Shown one piece after another: positions 8,694 to 17,097 of a DNA stretch of 64,000 nucleotides (position 1 is the stretch's first letter; each line of letters opens with the position of its first letter). Both the position numbers and the translations under genes were made by a program. This DNA comes from Chroococcidiopsis sp. CCMEE 29 (lineage in GTDB: Bacteria; Cyanobacteriota; Cyanobacteriia; Cyanobacteriales; Chroococcidiopsidaceae), in the NCBI RefSeq assembly GCF_023558375.1, contig NZ_CP083761.1, positions 1,725,001-1,789,000 of the forward strand. The letters run 5' to 3'. The notes below the pieces were generated by a model. The model had not been told where the DNA came from and did no database searches. It was given only the letters and a program-made list of their open reading frames with translations.

Positions 8694-10076
8694 TCAGGGA
8701 GAATTTTGTGAACGGCTAGCTAGATTGATGCGATCACTTAGTTGACGCAACTTTTGTTCCAAGACGGGGTCGCTATTCCTTAGTTGAGCAATTTTGTCGC
8801 AACTGTAAATCACAGTCGTGTGATCCTTTCCACCAAATTCTTCACCAATTCTTGGTAGGCTAAGTTCCGTATACTGCCGCATTAAGTACATGCCAATTTG
8901 ACGCGCCCAGCTAATTTCCCGTCTTCGAGAGTTGCCCTTGAGGTCTTCAACGGAAACATCAAATGCATCCGCTACAACCATCAAAACTGCTTCGGCGGAA
9001 GCCTCAACTTTATCACTTGCTGGGTTTAAAACGGGTGCAATATTTTCCACCGTCATCGACAAACCCGAAATTGAAATATAGGCAACAGCTCGAATCAACG
9101 CTCCTTCCAATTCTCTGATATTGGAAGTGTAGTTGGAGGCAATGTATTCAATTACCTCTCTAGGTAGACGCATATTTTCGTATTCTGCCTTCTTTTGTAA
9201 AATTGCCATTCTAGTTTCTAAATCTGGTAGCTGAATATCAGCAATCAGTCCCATAGAAAAGCGGGAACATAGACGTGCTTGCAGCCGAGAAATCTGATTT
9301 GGCGGACGGTCAGACGCTAGTACGACTTGCTTACCCGCCTCATGCAAAGTATTGAATGTATGGAAAAATTCTTCTTGAGTGTATTCCTTGCCTTCAATAA
9401 ACTGAATATCATCCACTAACAACACATCCGCAGCGCGATAATGCTCTCGGAAGCTCTGCATACTATCTTTACGAATTGATGCAATCAAATCATTCGTGAA
9501 CTGCTCGGTAGAAACATAAAAGATCTTAGAATCAGCGCAAATTTCCAAGCGGTAATGACCGATCGCCTGCATTAGATGTGTTTTACCTAACCCAACCCCA
9601 CCGCAGAGAAATAACGGATTAAACTCGCGTCCCGGAGATTCAGCAACTGCCAAGGCAGCGGCATGAGCCATGCGGCTATTGGAACCAACCACAAATCGTG
9701 AGAACACATACTTTGGGTTTAACTCACTCGGCTTCGGTCGGTTAGGGGGTACACTTTCCGGCACACTCGCTTCAATTGGCTGTGGCCAGGGTGCTTCTGC
9801 TTCGCTGAACTGACCTTCATCCCCCTTGGCTACAGTAATGTGGATTTCAATTGGACAGCCAAGAATATCCTGTACTACATCAGCAATTGTTTTGACGTAG
9901 TACTTCTGTAACCAATTTCGTGCAAAGGGGTTAGGGGTACAAATCACTAAGCAATGGTTTTCCAGCTGCTCCGCACTAGCAGTTTTAATCCAGGTCTCAA
10001 AAGTAGGTCGGCTCAACTGTAGCTGTAGCCGCTCTAGTACCTGACTCCAAAGACTCTCAAGGGGAAGTTCCACCAA
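8694..10076 (-). CDS. dnaA: Chromosomal replication initiator DnaA
   Basis: A 460-residue DnaA. Domain I ([22 protein letters not shown]) is followed by a Pro/Ser linker around 95-115. Next is the AAA+ domain, with Walker [10 protein letters not shown] at about 159-167, Walker B LLVDDIQF and sensor [13 protein letters not shown]. Domain IV ends with [15 protein letters not shown], the DnaA-box-binding signature. It opens double-stranded origin DNA using ATP. It reads away from htrA; the 180-bp divergent spacer presumably carries both promoters. Own-box binding in the adjoining spacer suggests autoregulation, by analogy. Confidence 0.98.
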   Translation of the reverse strand: MVELPLESLWSQVLERLQLQLSRPTFETWIKTASAEQLENHCLVICTPNPFARNWLQKYYVKTIADVVQDILGCPIEIHITVAKGDEGQFSEAEAPWPQPIEASVPESVPPNRPKPSELNPKYVFSRFVVGSNSRMAHAAALAVAESPGREFNPLFLCGGVGLGKTHLMQAIGHYRLEICADSKIFYVSTEQFTNDLIASIRKDSMQSFREHYRAADVLLVDDIQFIEGKEYTQEEFFHTFNTLHEAGKQVVLASDRPPNQISRLQARLCSRFSMGLIADIQLPDLETRMAILQKKAEYENMRLPREVIEYIASNYTSNIRELEGALIRAVAYISISGLSMTVENIAPVLNPASDKVEASAEAVLMVVADAFDVSVEDLKGNSRRREISWARQIGMYLMRQYTELSLPRIGEEFGGKDHTTVIYSCDKIAQLRNSDPVLEQKLRQLSDRINLASRSQNSP

Positions 10077-10277
10077 TAACCACCTTTGCTGTTAACAGTC
10101 ACAATAAGGAATAGGGGTAAGGAACTAATTTACCAAACTCAGCACTGAATCAGGTTGATAACTAAAGTACAAACATTAGCGATCGCCTTTCCAGTCCAAG
10201 TTTAGTAAGCAGCTCTGAGCCTAATTAATGCAAAATCGTACTACCACCGATTAACTTTGACAGTTAACTATAGACAG

Positions 10278-11555
10278 ATGAAAACCAGGCAACGTGATTT
10301 TGAGTCAAAAAATATAGGAGTCAAAAATCAGGAGTTAAGAGTCAGGAGAATTTCCCCTCGTCCCTTGTGCTTCGTTCCTCAACTGTGGATATTGCTAGTT
10401 GGGACAGCAGTAACGTTGGGTGGCTGCGCCTTTCCGAGATCCTCTGGTGAGCCACAGATCCAACAAGCCCCTTCGCAGCCTGTTGTCACTTCGCCAAATT
10501 TGCCGAGTACTACCGCAACTTTGCCTAGTCCGACAGATCCTAATTTCGTAGTAGCAGCGGTGCAGAGAGTAGGACCTGCGGTTGTGCGAATTAATGCTGC
10601 TAGGACAGTGACTCGTCGGATACCCGAAGCGTTTGACGATCCAATCCTGCGGCGATTTTTCGGCGAGCCCCCATCACAACCAAGACAGCGAGTCGTGCGC
10701 GGTACTGGCTCTGGATTTATTTTCAATGCTGGTGGTCAGATTTTGACCAATGCTCATGTGGTAGATGGTGCGGATACAGTTAGCGTCAGGCTCAAAGATG
10801 GTCGTACTTTTGAAGGCAAAGTTCTCGGTCAAGACTTAGTAACTGATGTGGCTGTGATCCAAATCCAAGCCAACGACTTGCCTGCCGTTACTATAGGAAA
10901 CTCTGATGCGCTGCAACCCGGTGAATGGGTGATTGCGATCGGCAACCCCTTAGGTCTAGATAATACCGTTACGGCAGGCATTATTAGTGCTACAGACCGC
11001 TCTGCTAGTGACGTTGGTGTTCCTGATCGGCGCGTCGGCTTTATTCAAACGGATACTGCTATTAACCCTGGAAACTCTGGTGGTCCACTACTAAATGCTC
11101 GTGGTGAAGTCATTGGGATGAACACAGCTATCATTAGTGGTGCTCAAGGGTTAGGTTTTGCGATTCCCATTAATACGGTGCAAAACATTGCACAACAATT
11201 AATTACCAAGGGAGCAGTTGAGCATCCCTATTTGGGCGTTCAAATGGTGACATTGACACCTGAAGTTAAGCAACAACTTGATATTGAATCGGGTGGTCAA
11301 ATTAAAGTAGCAGCAGATCAAGGTATTTTAATCATTCGGGTTGTGCCTGATTCTCCAGCAGCTAGGGTGGGACTGAGGGCAGGCGATGTGATTCAAACCA
11401 TCAACAATCAGCCTGTTACCACAACTGAGCAAGTTCAGCAGATCGTGGAAAGTAGTTCTGTGGGTAGCCAATTACAAGTTCAAGTACAGCGTAATGGGCA
11501 GTCTGCACAAGTAGCTGTAAGACTTGCACCTCTACCAGTGCAACGTCAAGAGTAG
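10278..11555 (+). CDS. HtrA/DegP-family serine protease (HhoA/HhoB/HtrA type)
   Basis: A trypsin-fold protease plus one PDZ domain, 425 residues from the ATG at 10278 (a TTG at 10257 would add seven). [15 protein letters not shown] is a lipobox-like signal, so it is probably an exported lipoprotein. The catalytic triad is visible as NAHVVDG (His), TDVAVIQI (Asp) and GNSGGPLL (Ser). The PDZ core is in [22 protein letters not shown]. It degrades or refolds damaged periplasmic or thylakoid-lumen proteins. The cytoplasmic N-terminus is encoded partly by a short tandem repeat. def follows 11 bp downstream, an operon-like spacing. Confidence 0.93.
   Translation: MKTRQRDFESKNIGVKNQELRVRRISPRPLCFVPQLWILLVGTAVTLGGCAFPRSSGEPQIQQAPSQPVVTSPNLPSTTATLPSPTDPNFVVAAVQRVGPAVVRINAARTVTRRIPEAFDDPILRRFFGEPPSQPRQRVVRGTGSGFIFNAGGQILTNAHVVDGADTVSVRLKDGRTFEGKVLGQDLVTDVAVIQIQANDLPAVTIGNSDALQPGEWVIAIGNPLGLDNTVTAGIISATDRSASDVGVPDRRVGFIQTDTAINPGNSGGPLLNARGEVIGMNTAIISGAQGLGFAIPINTVQNIAQQLITKGAVEHPYLGVQMVTLTPEVKQQLDIESGGQIKVAADQGILIIRVVPDSPAARVGLRAGDVIQTINNQPVTTTEQVQQIVESSSVGSQLQVQVQRNGQSAQVAVRLAPLPVQRQE
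10302..10350. repeat. Short repeat tract in the 5' coding region of htrA
   Basis: Degenerate copies of AGGAGTCAAAAATC / AGGAGTTAAGAGTC follow one another. The same AGGAGTTAGG-type unit recurs at 52481-52517, so this looks like an STRR-type cyanobacterial repeat that is read as protein between the start codon and the signal sequence. Confidence 0.55.
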
Positions 11556-11566
11556 GGAGTATGAAT

Positions 11567-12106
11567 ATGGCTGAAATTTTGCAAATCATTCAACTCGGCG
11601 ATCCAGTTCTACGCTCTCCAGCACAGGTAGTTGAAAATGTTCGAGAACAACGTATCCAAAACCTGATTGATGACTTAATTACTACAGTTGCACAGGCGAA
11701 CGGTGTTGGAATTGCTGCCCCTCAGGTCGCTGAATCCTATCGATTATTTATTGTTGCCTCCCGTCCTAATCCCAGATATCCCCATGCCCCAGAAATGGCA
11801 CCTACTGCCATGATTAATCCCACAATTCTGGCTCATTCAACTGAGGTGGTGAAAGGATGGGAAGGATGTTTAAGCATTCCCGGAATCAGAGGTTTTGTGC
11901 CGAGATTTCAAGCGATTGAAGTTGAATACACTGACCGAGATGGCAAATTCCAAAAGCAAGAATTAACAGATTTTGTCGCTAGAATTTTTCAACACGAATA
12001 CGATCATCTTGATGGTATCGTATTCTTAGATCGGTTAGAGAGTACGCAAGATATTATCACTGAGCAAGAATATCAGAAGCGAGTTTTGCAGCAAATAAGT
12101 GGCTAG
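11567..12106 (+). CDS. def: Peptide deformylase
   Basis: Removes the formyl group from the initiator Met of nascent proteins; a metalloenzyme. All three family motifs are present: GIAAPQ (near 48), EGCLSIPG (Cys metal ligand, near 99) and QHEYDHLDG (HExxH-type HEYDH, near 143). I choose ATG 11567 (179 residues) because GGGAG ends 7 bases before it; an ATG at 11561 is too close to that site. It sits 11 bp after htrA on the same strand and is probably cotranscribed. Confidence 0.96.
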   Translation: MAEILQIIQLGDPVLRSPAQVVENVREQRIQNLIDDLITTVAQANGVGIAAPQVAESYRLFIVASRPNPRYPHAPEMAPTAMINPTILAHSTEVVKGWEGCLSIPGIRGFVPRFQAIEVEYTDRDGKFQKQELTDFVARIFQHEYDHLDGIVFLDRLESTQDIITEQEYQKRVLQQISG

Positions 12107-12166
12107 CAAATTAGCCTTTGTGGTGCAGGCATCTTGGCTGCATTGGACACAAAAGCTGATACGCCA

Positions 12167-12532
12167 CTACTCTCTGAGATGAGCCGCGATCGCTTCTAGC
12201 AGTTGGTTCATTGTAAATGGTTTAATTAGATAACCGTTGGCACCCAGGAGTTGCCCTTGGTAAATGACGTTTTGGTTAGCCTCGGCAGTAAGCAAAATGA
12301 AGGGAATTGTTGCCGTTGTCGGGTCTTGACGTAGCGCTCTTAGCACCTCATATCCATCAAGCTCTGGCATTCTGACATCACACAAAATTAAATCAGGAAT
12401 AATCTCTTTTACTAACTGTAAGCCAACACGACCATTTTCAGCTCCAATTGCACTAAATCCTCTTGTGTTGAGTAGGTGCAGAATACTCTCTCGAATCAGA
12501 TCTTCGTCTTCAATCACCAATACCTTTGTCAT
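12167..12532 (-). CDS. Stand-alone response regulator receiver (CheY-like)
   Basis: A 121-residue single receiver domain. It has the acidic pair in VIEDEDLI, the phosphoacceptor Asp in LILCDVRMPELDG (near residue 52), Thr in FILLTAEA and the switch Lys in LIKPF. There is no output domain, so it acts through protein partners, as in CheY or PatA/PilG-type circuits. No histidine kinase is adjacent. It is convergent with def, with 60 bp between the stops. Confidence 0.93.
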   Translation of the reverse strand: MTKVLVIEDEDLIRESILHLLNTRGFSAIGAENGRVGLQLVKEIIPDLILCDVRMPELDGYEVLRALRQDPTTATIPFILLTAEANQNVIYQGQLLGANGYLIKPFTMNQLLEAIAAHLRE

Positions 12533-12642
12533 CAGTTGCTCTTTAAATGCTTAACTTCCGTACGACAAAAGTGATGATGAAGTAACTCCATGGCTTATCT
12601 GGCTAGTATCAATTTTAGGTAAAATGCCGAGGTTTGTAAAAA

Positions 12643-12906
12643 CTATTTTGTTCCTGGTTCTAGATCTGCTCCAATCTTCAGTTCTTTCTTACTCTGCTTT
12701 AACTGCTTCCATAGATTTTTCACCTGTTCATATGCTTGTTCCGGAGAAAGCTTGCCTCCAGTTTGGAGCGCAGAAATATAGGAAATTTTATGAGAAAATT
12801 CTTGCAGGTTGGCATTAAAGGCTAGCTTTTCAGGGGTAAACATCCCATAATAGCGACTCTGAGGGTAGAGAAAGTTGTTTTTGCTGGTCAGGTTAGGTTT
12901 TGTCAT
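12643..12906 (-). CDS. Small cyanobacterial protein (DUF7219-like)
   Basis: 87 residues from ATG 12906, chosen because TTGGAGG sits 7 bases upstream; a TTG 12 bases earlier is less likely. The core reads NNFLYPQSRYYGMFTPEKL, then FNANLQEFSHKISYI and a basic helix LWKQLKQSKKEL. From memory this matches a short family widespread in cyanobacteria (labelled DUF7219), with no known function; I could not run a search. It is soluble, helical and single-domain. Confidence 0.65.
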   Translation of the reverse strand: MTKPNLTSKNNFLYPQSRYYGMFTPEKLAFNANLQEFSHKISYISALQTGGKLSPEQAYEQVKNLWKQLKQSKKELKIGADLEPGTK

Positions 12907-13143
12907 GGCTACCTCCAAGTGAAATTGAGCCTCAATCTCATCATTTCCACGTTACCTTAACCTAAATTTAACCTAAAGGAATATATCTCTTCAGGGAGAT
13001 TTTCATAAAACATAAATATATATCTCAATTCTGTATAGGTGCAGGATGGGCTCATGCCTTGCAGAGTTTAGAGATATCCACAAAATCAAAGCAGTATTAG
13101 TCCTATATCGTGGTCTATAACACCCTCTAAGGAGGAATAGACC

Positions 13144-14217
13144 ATGAAAAAGCTAATTAATCAGCCTGAAGATTTTGTGCGTGAAAGTCTAGATGGTATG
13201 GTAGCAGCTCATCCAGATTTGCTTAAAGTGCAGTTTGAACCCAATTTTGTCTACCGGGCTGATGCGCCGGTACAGGGCAAAGTAGCAATCATTTCTGGTG
13301 GAGGCAGTGGTCATGAACCAATGCATGCTGGCTTTGTTGGCATGGGGATGCTGGATGCTGCTTGTCCTGGAGAGGTTTTTACTTCACCAACGCCAGATCA
13401 AATGCTGGAAGCTGCGAAAAAGGTGGACGGTGGGGCTGGCATCCTCTACATTGTCAAGAATTACAGTGGCGATGTCATGAACTTTGAGATGGCAACCGAA
13501 CTCGCCCGCCCTGAGGGAATACAGGTGCTCAATATCTTGATTGATGACGATGTAGCGGTGAAAGACAGCCTCTATACACAGGGAAGAAGAGGTGTTGGAA
13601 CCACTGTGCTGGCAGAAAAGATCTGTGGTGCGGCGGCTGAGCAACGCTATAACTTGCAGCAAGTGGCAGATCTCTGCCGACGAGTCAACCTGAATGGTCG
13701 CAGTATGGGAGTGGCACTGACATCCTGTACTGTACCAGCTAAAGGAACACCTACCTTTGAATTAGGCGATCGCGAAATCGAAATTGGTATTGGTATCCAC
13801 GGTGAACCAGGACGGGAACGAATGACTCTCAAATCAGCAGATGAGATTGCGGAAATGCTAGCACTATCGATTATTGAAGATTCTCCCTATCAGCGCACCA
13901 TGCGGGAGTGGGATGAAGATAAAGAGGAATGGGTAGAGGTGGAACTGACCGATCCGAAAGTTGAAAAAGGCGATCGCCTGCTTGCTTTTGTGAATGGCAT
14001 GGGTGGCACTCCTCTTTCGGAACTGTATATTGTTTACCGTAAACTAGCAGAAGTCTGCCAGCAGCAGGGACTTCAAATTGTACGAAATCTAATCGGTTCT
14101 TACATCACTTCCTTAGACATGCAAGGTTGCTCAATTACCCTGCTGAAGTTGGATGATGAAATGATTCAGCTATGGGATGCTCCGGTGAAAACGCCTAGTT
14201 TGCGTTGGGGAATTTGA
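13144..14217 (+). CDS. dhaK: Dihydroxyacetone kinase subunit DhaK
   Basis: A 357-residue DhaK that binds dihydroxyacetone. [13 protein letters not shown] (about 52-64) is the substrate-binding loop, and the His that forms the covalent hemiaminal lies in GIGIHGEPG (near 218). AAGGAGGAATAGACC gives a strong ribosome site 8 bases before the ATG. dhaL follows at once, giving a two-gene operon. No dhaM (PTS phosphodonor) is present, so the phosphate source is unclear. Confidence 0.94.
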   Translation: MKKLINQPEDFVRESLDGMVAAHPDLLKVQFEPNFVYRADAPVQGKVAIISGGGSGHEPMHAGFVGMGMLDAACPGEVFTSPTPDQMLEAAKKVDGGAGILYIVKNYSGDVMNFEMATELARPEGIQVLNILIDDDVAVKDSLYTQGRRGVGTTVLAEKICGAAAEQRYNLQQVADLCRRVNLNGRSMGVALTSCTVPAKGTPTFELGDREIEIGIGIHGEPGRERMTLKSADEIAEMLALSIIEDSPYQRTMREWDEDKEEWVEVELTDPKVEKGDRLLAFVNGMGGTPLSELYIVYRKLAEVCQQQGLQIVRNLIGSYITSLDMQGCSITLLKLDDEMIQLWDAPVKTPSLRWGI

Positions 14218-14234
14218 TCGAGGGTAGGTTACAA

Positions 14235-14885
14235 ATGGTGACGAAAGAGCAGATTTTGCAATGGTTGCAAACTTTTGCAGCCGAGATAGAGCAGAATAAA
14301 GACTATTTGACTGAATTAGATGCAGCAATCGGTGATGCCGATCACGGCATTAATATGGAGCGCGGTTTCAAAAAGGTGATGAGTCAGTTGCCTAGCGTGG
14401 CAGACAAAGACATCGGCAGCATTTTGAAAACTGTAAGCATGACCTTAATCTCTAGTGTCGGCGGTGCCAGTGGTCCGCTTTATGGCACTTTGTTCTTACG
14501 AGCGAGTACAGCTGTTACTGGCAAGCAGGAACTAACTGATGAGGATGTCTTGAGCTTTCTCCAGTCAGGGTTAGATGGTGTGCTTCAGCGCGGCAAGGCG
14601 CAACTAGGGGATAAAACAATGGTTGATGCGCTATCCCCGGCGGTAGCGACTTTCGTGCAGACCATAAGCGAGGGGAAGAATACCCTGGAAGCCATGCAAC
14701 AGACTGTGGTAGCAGCTGAGCAGGGGATGAAAGACACGACACCAATGCTGGCTAAGAAAGGACGAGCTAGTTATCTCGGAGAACGCAGCATTGGTCACCA
14801 AGATCCAGGTGCTACTTCATCTTATTTAATGCTGAAGAGTTTGCTCGCAACCCTTGAAAGTTCTAACAATGAAGCGACGGGCTAA
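14235..14885 (+). CDS. dhaL: Dihydroxyacetone kinase subunit DhaL
   Basis: Nucleotide-binding subunit of about 216 residues. The ADP/Mg-binding Asp triad is visible in DAAIGDADHGINMERGF, the phosphate loop in SSVGGASGPLYGT, and the third block in GDKTMVDALSPA. RSIGHQDPGATSSYLML closes the domain. I start at ATG 14235, 18 bases after the dhaK stop and after GAGGGTAGG; an in-frame upstream ATG at 14205 overlaps dhaK and is less likely. It works with DhaK in dihydroxyacetone phosphorylation. Confidence 0.92.
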   Translation: MVTKEQILQWLQTFAAEIEQNKDYLTELDAAIGDADHGINMERGFKKVMSQLPSVADKDIGSILKTVSMTLISSVGGASGPLYGTLFLRASTAVTGKQELTDEDVLSFLQSGLDGVLQRGKAQLGDKTMVDALSPAVATFVQTISEGKNTLEAMQQTVVAAEQGMKDTTPMLAKKGRASYLGERSIGHQDPGATSSYLMLKSLLATLESSNNEATG

Positions 14886-14942
14886 TTATTTGACATCATC
14901 TTTATCTAACCCTGCGGGTATTGAACGGAGATTCCCCAGCTT

Positions 14943-15122
14943 CTGACAGGACTGGTGATGGCGATCGCCCTAATCCTGCCCTTCATGCTTGTTGGAGCAA
15001 ACTTCAGCATGGTGCCGCTGCCAGCCCGTTACTTCCCCTGGCCGATCGTCATTCTGATTGGCTATTTCCTTGTACAAAGAATCAAAATTGGATACATCAA
15101 ACAATTTCAGAAATGGTTATAG
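14943..15122 (+). pseudogene. Relic: C-terminus of a P-type (MgtA-like) cation ATPase
   Basis: The frame from 14943 to TAG 15122 reads LTGLVMAIALILPFML, then FSMVPLPARYFPWPIVIL and ends FQKWL. This matches the last two membrane helices of MgtA-type magnesium P-ATPases (PLP.RYFPW motif). Nothing of the ATPase core precedes it; the frame is closed upstream by stops after dhaL. It is a decayed fragment that shows rearrangement behind the dha operon. Confidence 0.7.
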
Positions 15123-15167
15123 GATTTCTCATCTGTGTCTTTTGATGGCTGAGAAAAGTAAAGCAAA

Positions 15168-15344
15168 ATGATAAATATTCTTAAATTGTCTGATTCACTT
15201 AAACTCACCCATGAAGCATTTTTAGATTTAGTAGAAATTTATCGCCTAGGGCAAGATCAGGAGGTTCTCAGCCAACCTACCACTCTGTCTGGAGAAGATG
15301 TACTGCCAGGATTTGTTTTGGATTTGCGACCAGTTTTTGATTGA
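15168..15344 (+). pseudogene. Relic: C-terminus of a Uma2-family (PD-(D/E)XK) protein
   Basis: 58 codons ending SGEDVLPGFVLDLRPVFD. The EVYRPGQ-like segment (EIYRLGQDQEVL) followed by a short loop and LPGFVLDL is the usual ending of Uma2-family endonuclease-like proteins, common in cyanobacteria. The catalytic domain is absent, so this is a fragment. An ATG at 15168 is present but there is no reason to think it is used. Confidence 0.6.
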
Positions 15345-15346
15345 TT

Positions 15347-15649
15347 CTAAATAGTTTCTTCTGAGTCTGGCGGTAGATCGTGGTTGGGCCACAACAGTCG
15401 TACAGCGAGTAAGGCAAACCCTACAGCAGCGATCGCTTTCGCCAAACGAACTGGCAACAACTGAGCTGCTCCTGCTCCTGCCAACACTCCGATTAAGCTT
15501 GTCAACAGCAGTGCTCCTGCTGTTCCAAAGAACACAGCACGGGGAGATTGGGAACGTCCACTCAGTGTGATCGCCGCCAGTTGGCTTTTATCCCCTAATT
15601 CCGACAAAAACACCGTAATAAAACTAAGTCCTAATAAATTCCAATCCAT
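15347..15649 (-). CDS. GDT1/UPF0016 half-size membrane protein, second copy
   Basis: About 100 residues from ATG 15649 (a GTG at 15679 would add ten). It has three hydrophobic helices, the first carrying FLSELGDKSQLA, the ExGD(K/R)(S/T) motif of the UPF0016/GDT1/TMEM165 cation-exchanger family (Mn2+/Ca2+ export). A full GDT1 has two such halves in one chain; here they are separate adjacent genes, 36 bp apart (6 bp if the GTG is used), so a heterodimer is likely. In cyanobacteria the family protects photosystem assembly from excess Mn. Confidence 0.88.
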   Translation of the reverse strand: MDWNLLGLSFITVFLSELGDKSQLAAITLSGRSQSPRAVFFGTAGALLLTSLIGVLAGAGAAQLLPVRLAKAIAAVGFALLAVRLLWPNHDLPPDSEETI

Positions 15650-15685
15650 ATTCTTTAACTTGAAATCACCTTTGTCCACTCAGCC

Positions 15686-16123
15686 TTAAACCTGTGCGAC
15701 ATCCCACAGCAGCATTACGGAGATCAGCAGTAAACTTATAGCCGCTAACGTTTTCAACGTTTGTGGAGCGAGTCTATTTGCCAACCATTGCCCTAAGAGA
15801 ACGGCTAACAAGCTGGTAGCGATCAATGCAGCCGCCGCTCCCAAAAACACCACCCACGGCGACTGTGATTCTGCACTCATTAATAGAGTAGACAACTGGG
15901 TTTTATCGCCAAATTCTGCCAGAAAGATTGTTAAGAACGCAGAACCAAAAACTGCCCCCGGCGATTGCTTCTTAACAGGTAGTCGGGGTGTTGTCTTAGG
16001 AATATTAGTAACCACAGGTTGAGGTGTCTCAAGCGTGACGACAGATGAAAAGCTTTCTGTTTCCGCTTCTAAGTCCGGTGCTGTTAATGGACAGGACAAG
16101 TGGAGGCTAGGAGGTGCTTTCAC
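15686..16123 (-). CDS. GDT1/UPF0016 half-size membrane protein, first copy
   Basis: 145 residues. A soluble N-terminal extension of about 55 residues (Pro/Thr/Glu-rich, unlike its partner) precedes three membrane helices with the motif FLAEFGDKTQLS in the first. It is upstream of the second half-size copy on the same strand, with only a few dozen bases between the genes, so they are cotranscribed. Predicted role: subunit of a cation/proton exchanger for Mn2+ or Ca2+ at the plasma or thylakoid membrane, by family knowledge. Confidence 0.88.
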   Translation of the reverse strand: MKAPPSLHLSCPLTAPDLEAETESFSSVVTLETPQPVVTNIPKTTPRLPVKKQSPGAVFGSAFLTIFLAEFGDKTQLSTLLMSAESQSPWVVFLGAAAALIATSLLAVLLGQWLANRLAPQTLKTLAAISLLLISVMLLWDVAQV

Positions 16124-16223
16124 AGGCAGTTAGGCTAAATGCTATATTTTTTTCATATTCTTTTCATTTTCTCAATTTGTGTTACAAAAATCAACTGTGC
16201 TCAACAAAACGCAAATAATCAGC

Positions 16224-16574
16224 TTAAATACCTACCGCTCGATTAAAGCGCAACATCTCTAAACTGCGATCGCCGTAGACTCCTGTAATCTGTTGCTGAC
16301 AACACTCAATCGCAAAGTCATTCAACTCTTCCGGCTCAATGCCGTACATATCCTGAAACACCTCTGACTCCACGCGACAAAAACGAGGACGGTGCGGGTA
16401 AATTTTGCATTCTCGTGTGGCGCGATCGTAGTTAATACACCAGCCGTCTTCTCCCACCATACTCAGGTATAATTCCAGCTCTTCTGGCAATAAATATTCA
16501 TCCAAGTCTGGACGCTCAGTCGGGTCAAGATTACAGCAGGCTCCACATTGCTGTATACATTGCCATGTCGCCAT
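16224..16574 (-). CDS. YkgJ-family cysteine-cluster protein
   Basis: 116 residues with the Cys pattern of the zinc/iron-chelating YkgJ family: CIQQCGACC near the N-terminus, WCINYD and ECKIYPHRPRFCRVE in the middle, and CC near 90. Such proteins probably bind a metal or Fe-S cluster; the cellular role is unknown. It ends 100 bp from the upstream GDT1 gene on the same strand, which may or may not share its transcript. Confidence 0.85.
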   Translation of the reverse strand: MATWQCIQQCGACCNLDPTERPDLDEYLLPEELELYLSMVGEDGWCINYDRATRECKIYPHRPRFCRVESEVFQDMYGIEPEELNDFAIECCQQQITGVYGDRSLEMLRFNRAVGI

Positions 16575-16780
16575 GATTTAAAACCAGTTATGATTTGCTT
16601 GCCCTTTGAGCATAGCGATTTTGGCTTTTGGTCTGCCAAGATGAGAGGGGTGATAGTTATTTTGTGCTTTTTTATAGATTTATTAATTTAATTAAATTTA
16701 GCGATCGCTCTCCAGGTAAAATAAAATCCGGATTTTCTAGCTGAGTCATTCAATCTGGTTGGGTTAATTTCGGAGGCAAA

Positions 16781-16921
16781 ATGGACGTTTTATCTGGGCT
16801 TTTTGAGGGGTTAAGCAGCTTTCAGTGGGAAACCCTTTTCCAGCTAGTATGTGTCACGTTTATCATGCTTGCTGGTCCAGCGGTAATCTTTGTGCTTGCC
16901 TTTCGCGGCGGTAACCTTTAG
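16781..16921 (+). CDS. psb30: Photosystem II protein Psb30 (Ycf12)
   Basis: A 46-residue single-pass protein too short for routine ORF lists. The hydrophobic helix and its end (IMLAGPAVIFVLAFRGGNL) match Psb30/Ycf12, a small subunit next to PsbZ and CP43 that stabilises photosystem II. CGGAGGC is 6 bases before the ATG. The N-terminal extension MDVLSGLFEGLSSFQW is typical of cyanobacterial copies. It stands alone, with its own upstream region containing GCGATCGC and AT-rich promoter-like DNA. Confidence 0.92.
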   Translation: MDVLSGLFEGLSSFQWETLFQLVCVTFIMLAGPAVIFVLAFRGGNL

Positions 16922-17097
16922 AAGCAACAGAGCGGGAAAGTGGGACGAGAGAACCTCACCTCATTACTCCCTTATCCCCTCTTTGCTCATAAATATCTTG
17001 CAACACATCTTGCCTAGTCTTGTTGCCGATGCTGTTTAGTTGACAGGTGACCCCGCTGTTGATTAACAACATCAATTTTTTATTCTTGCTGCTGTTT

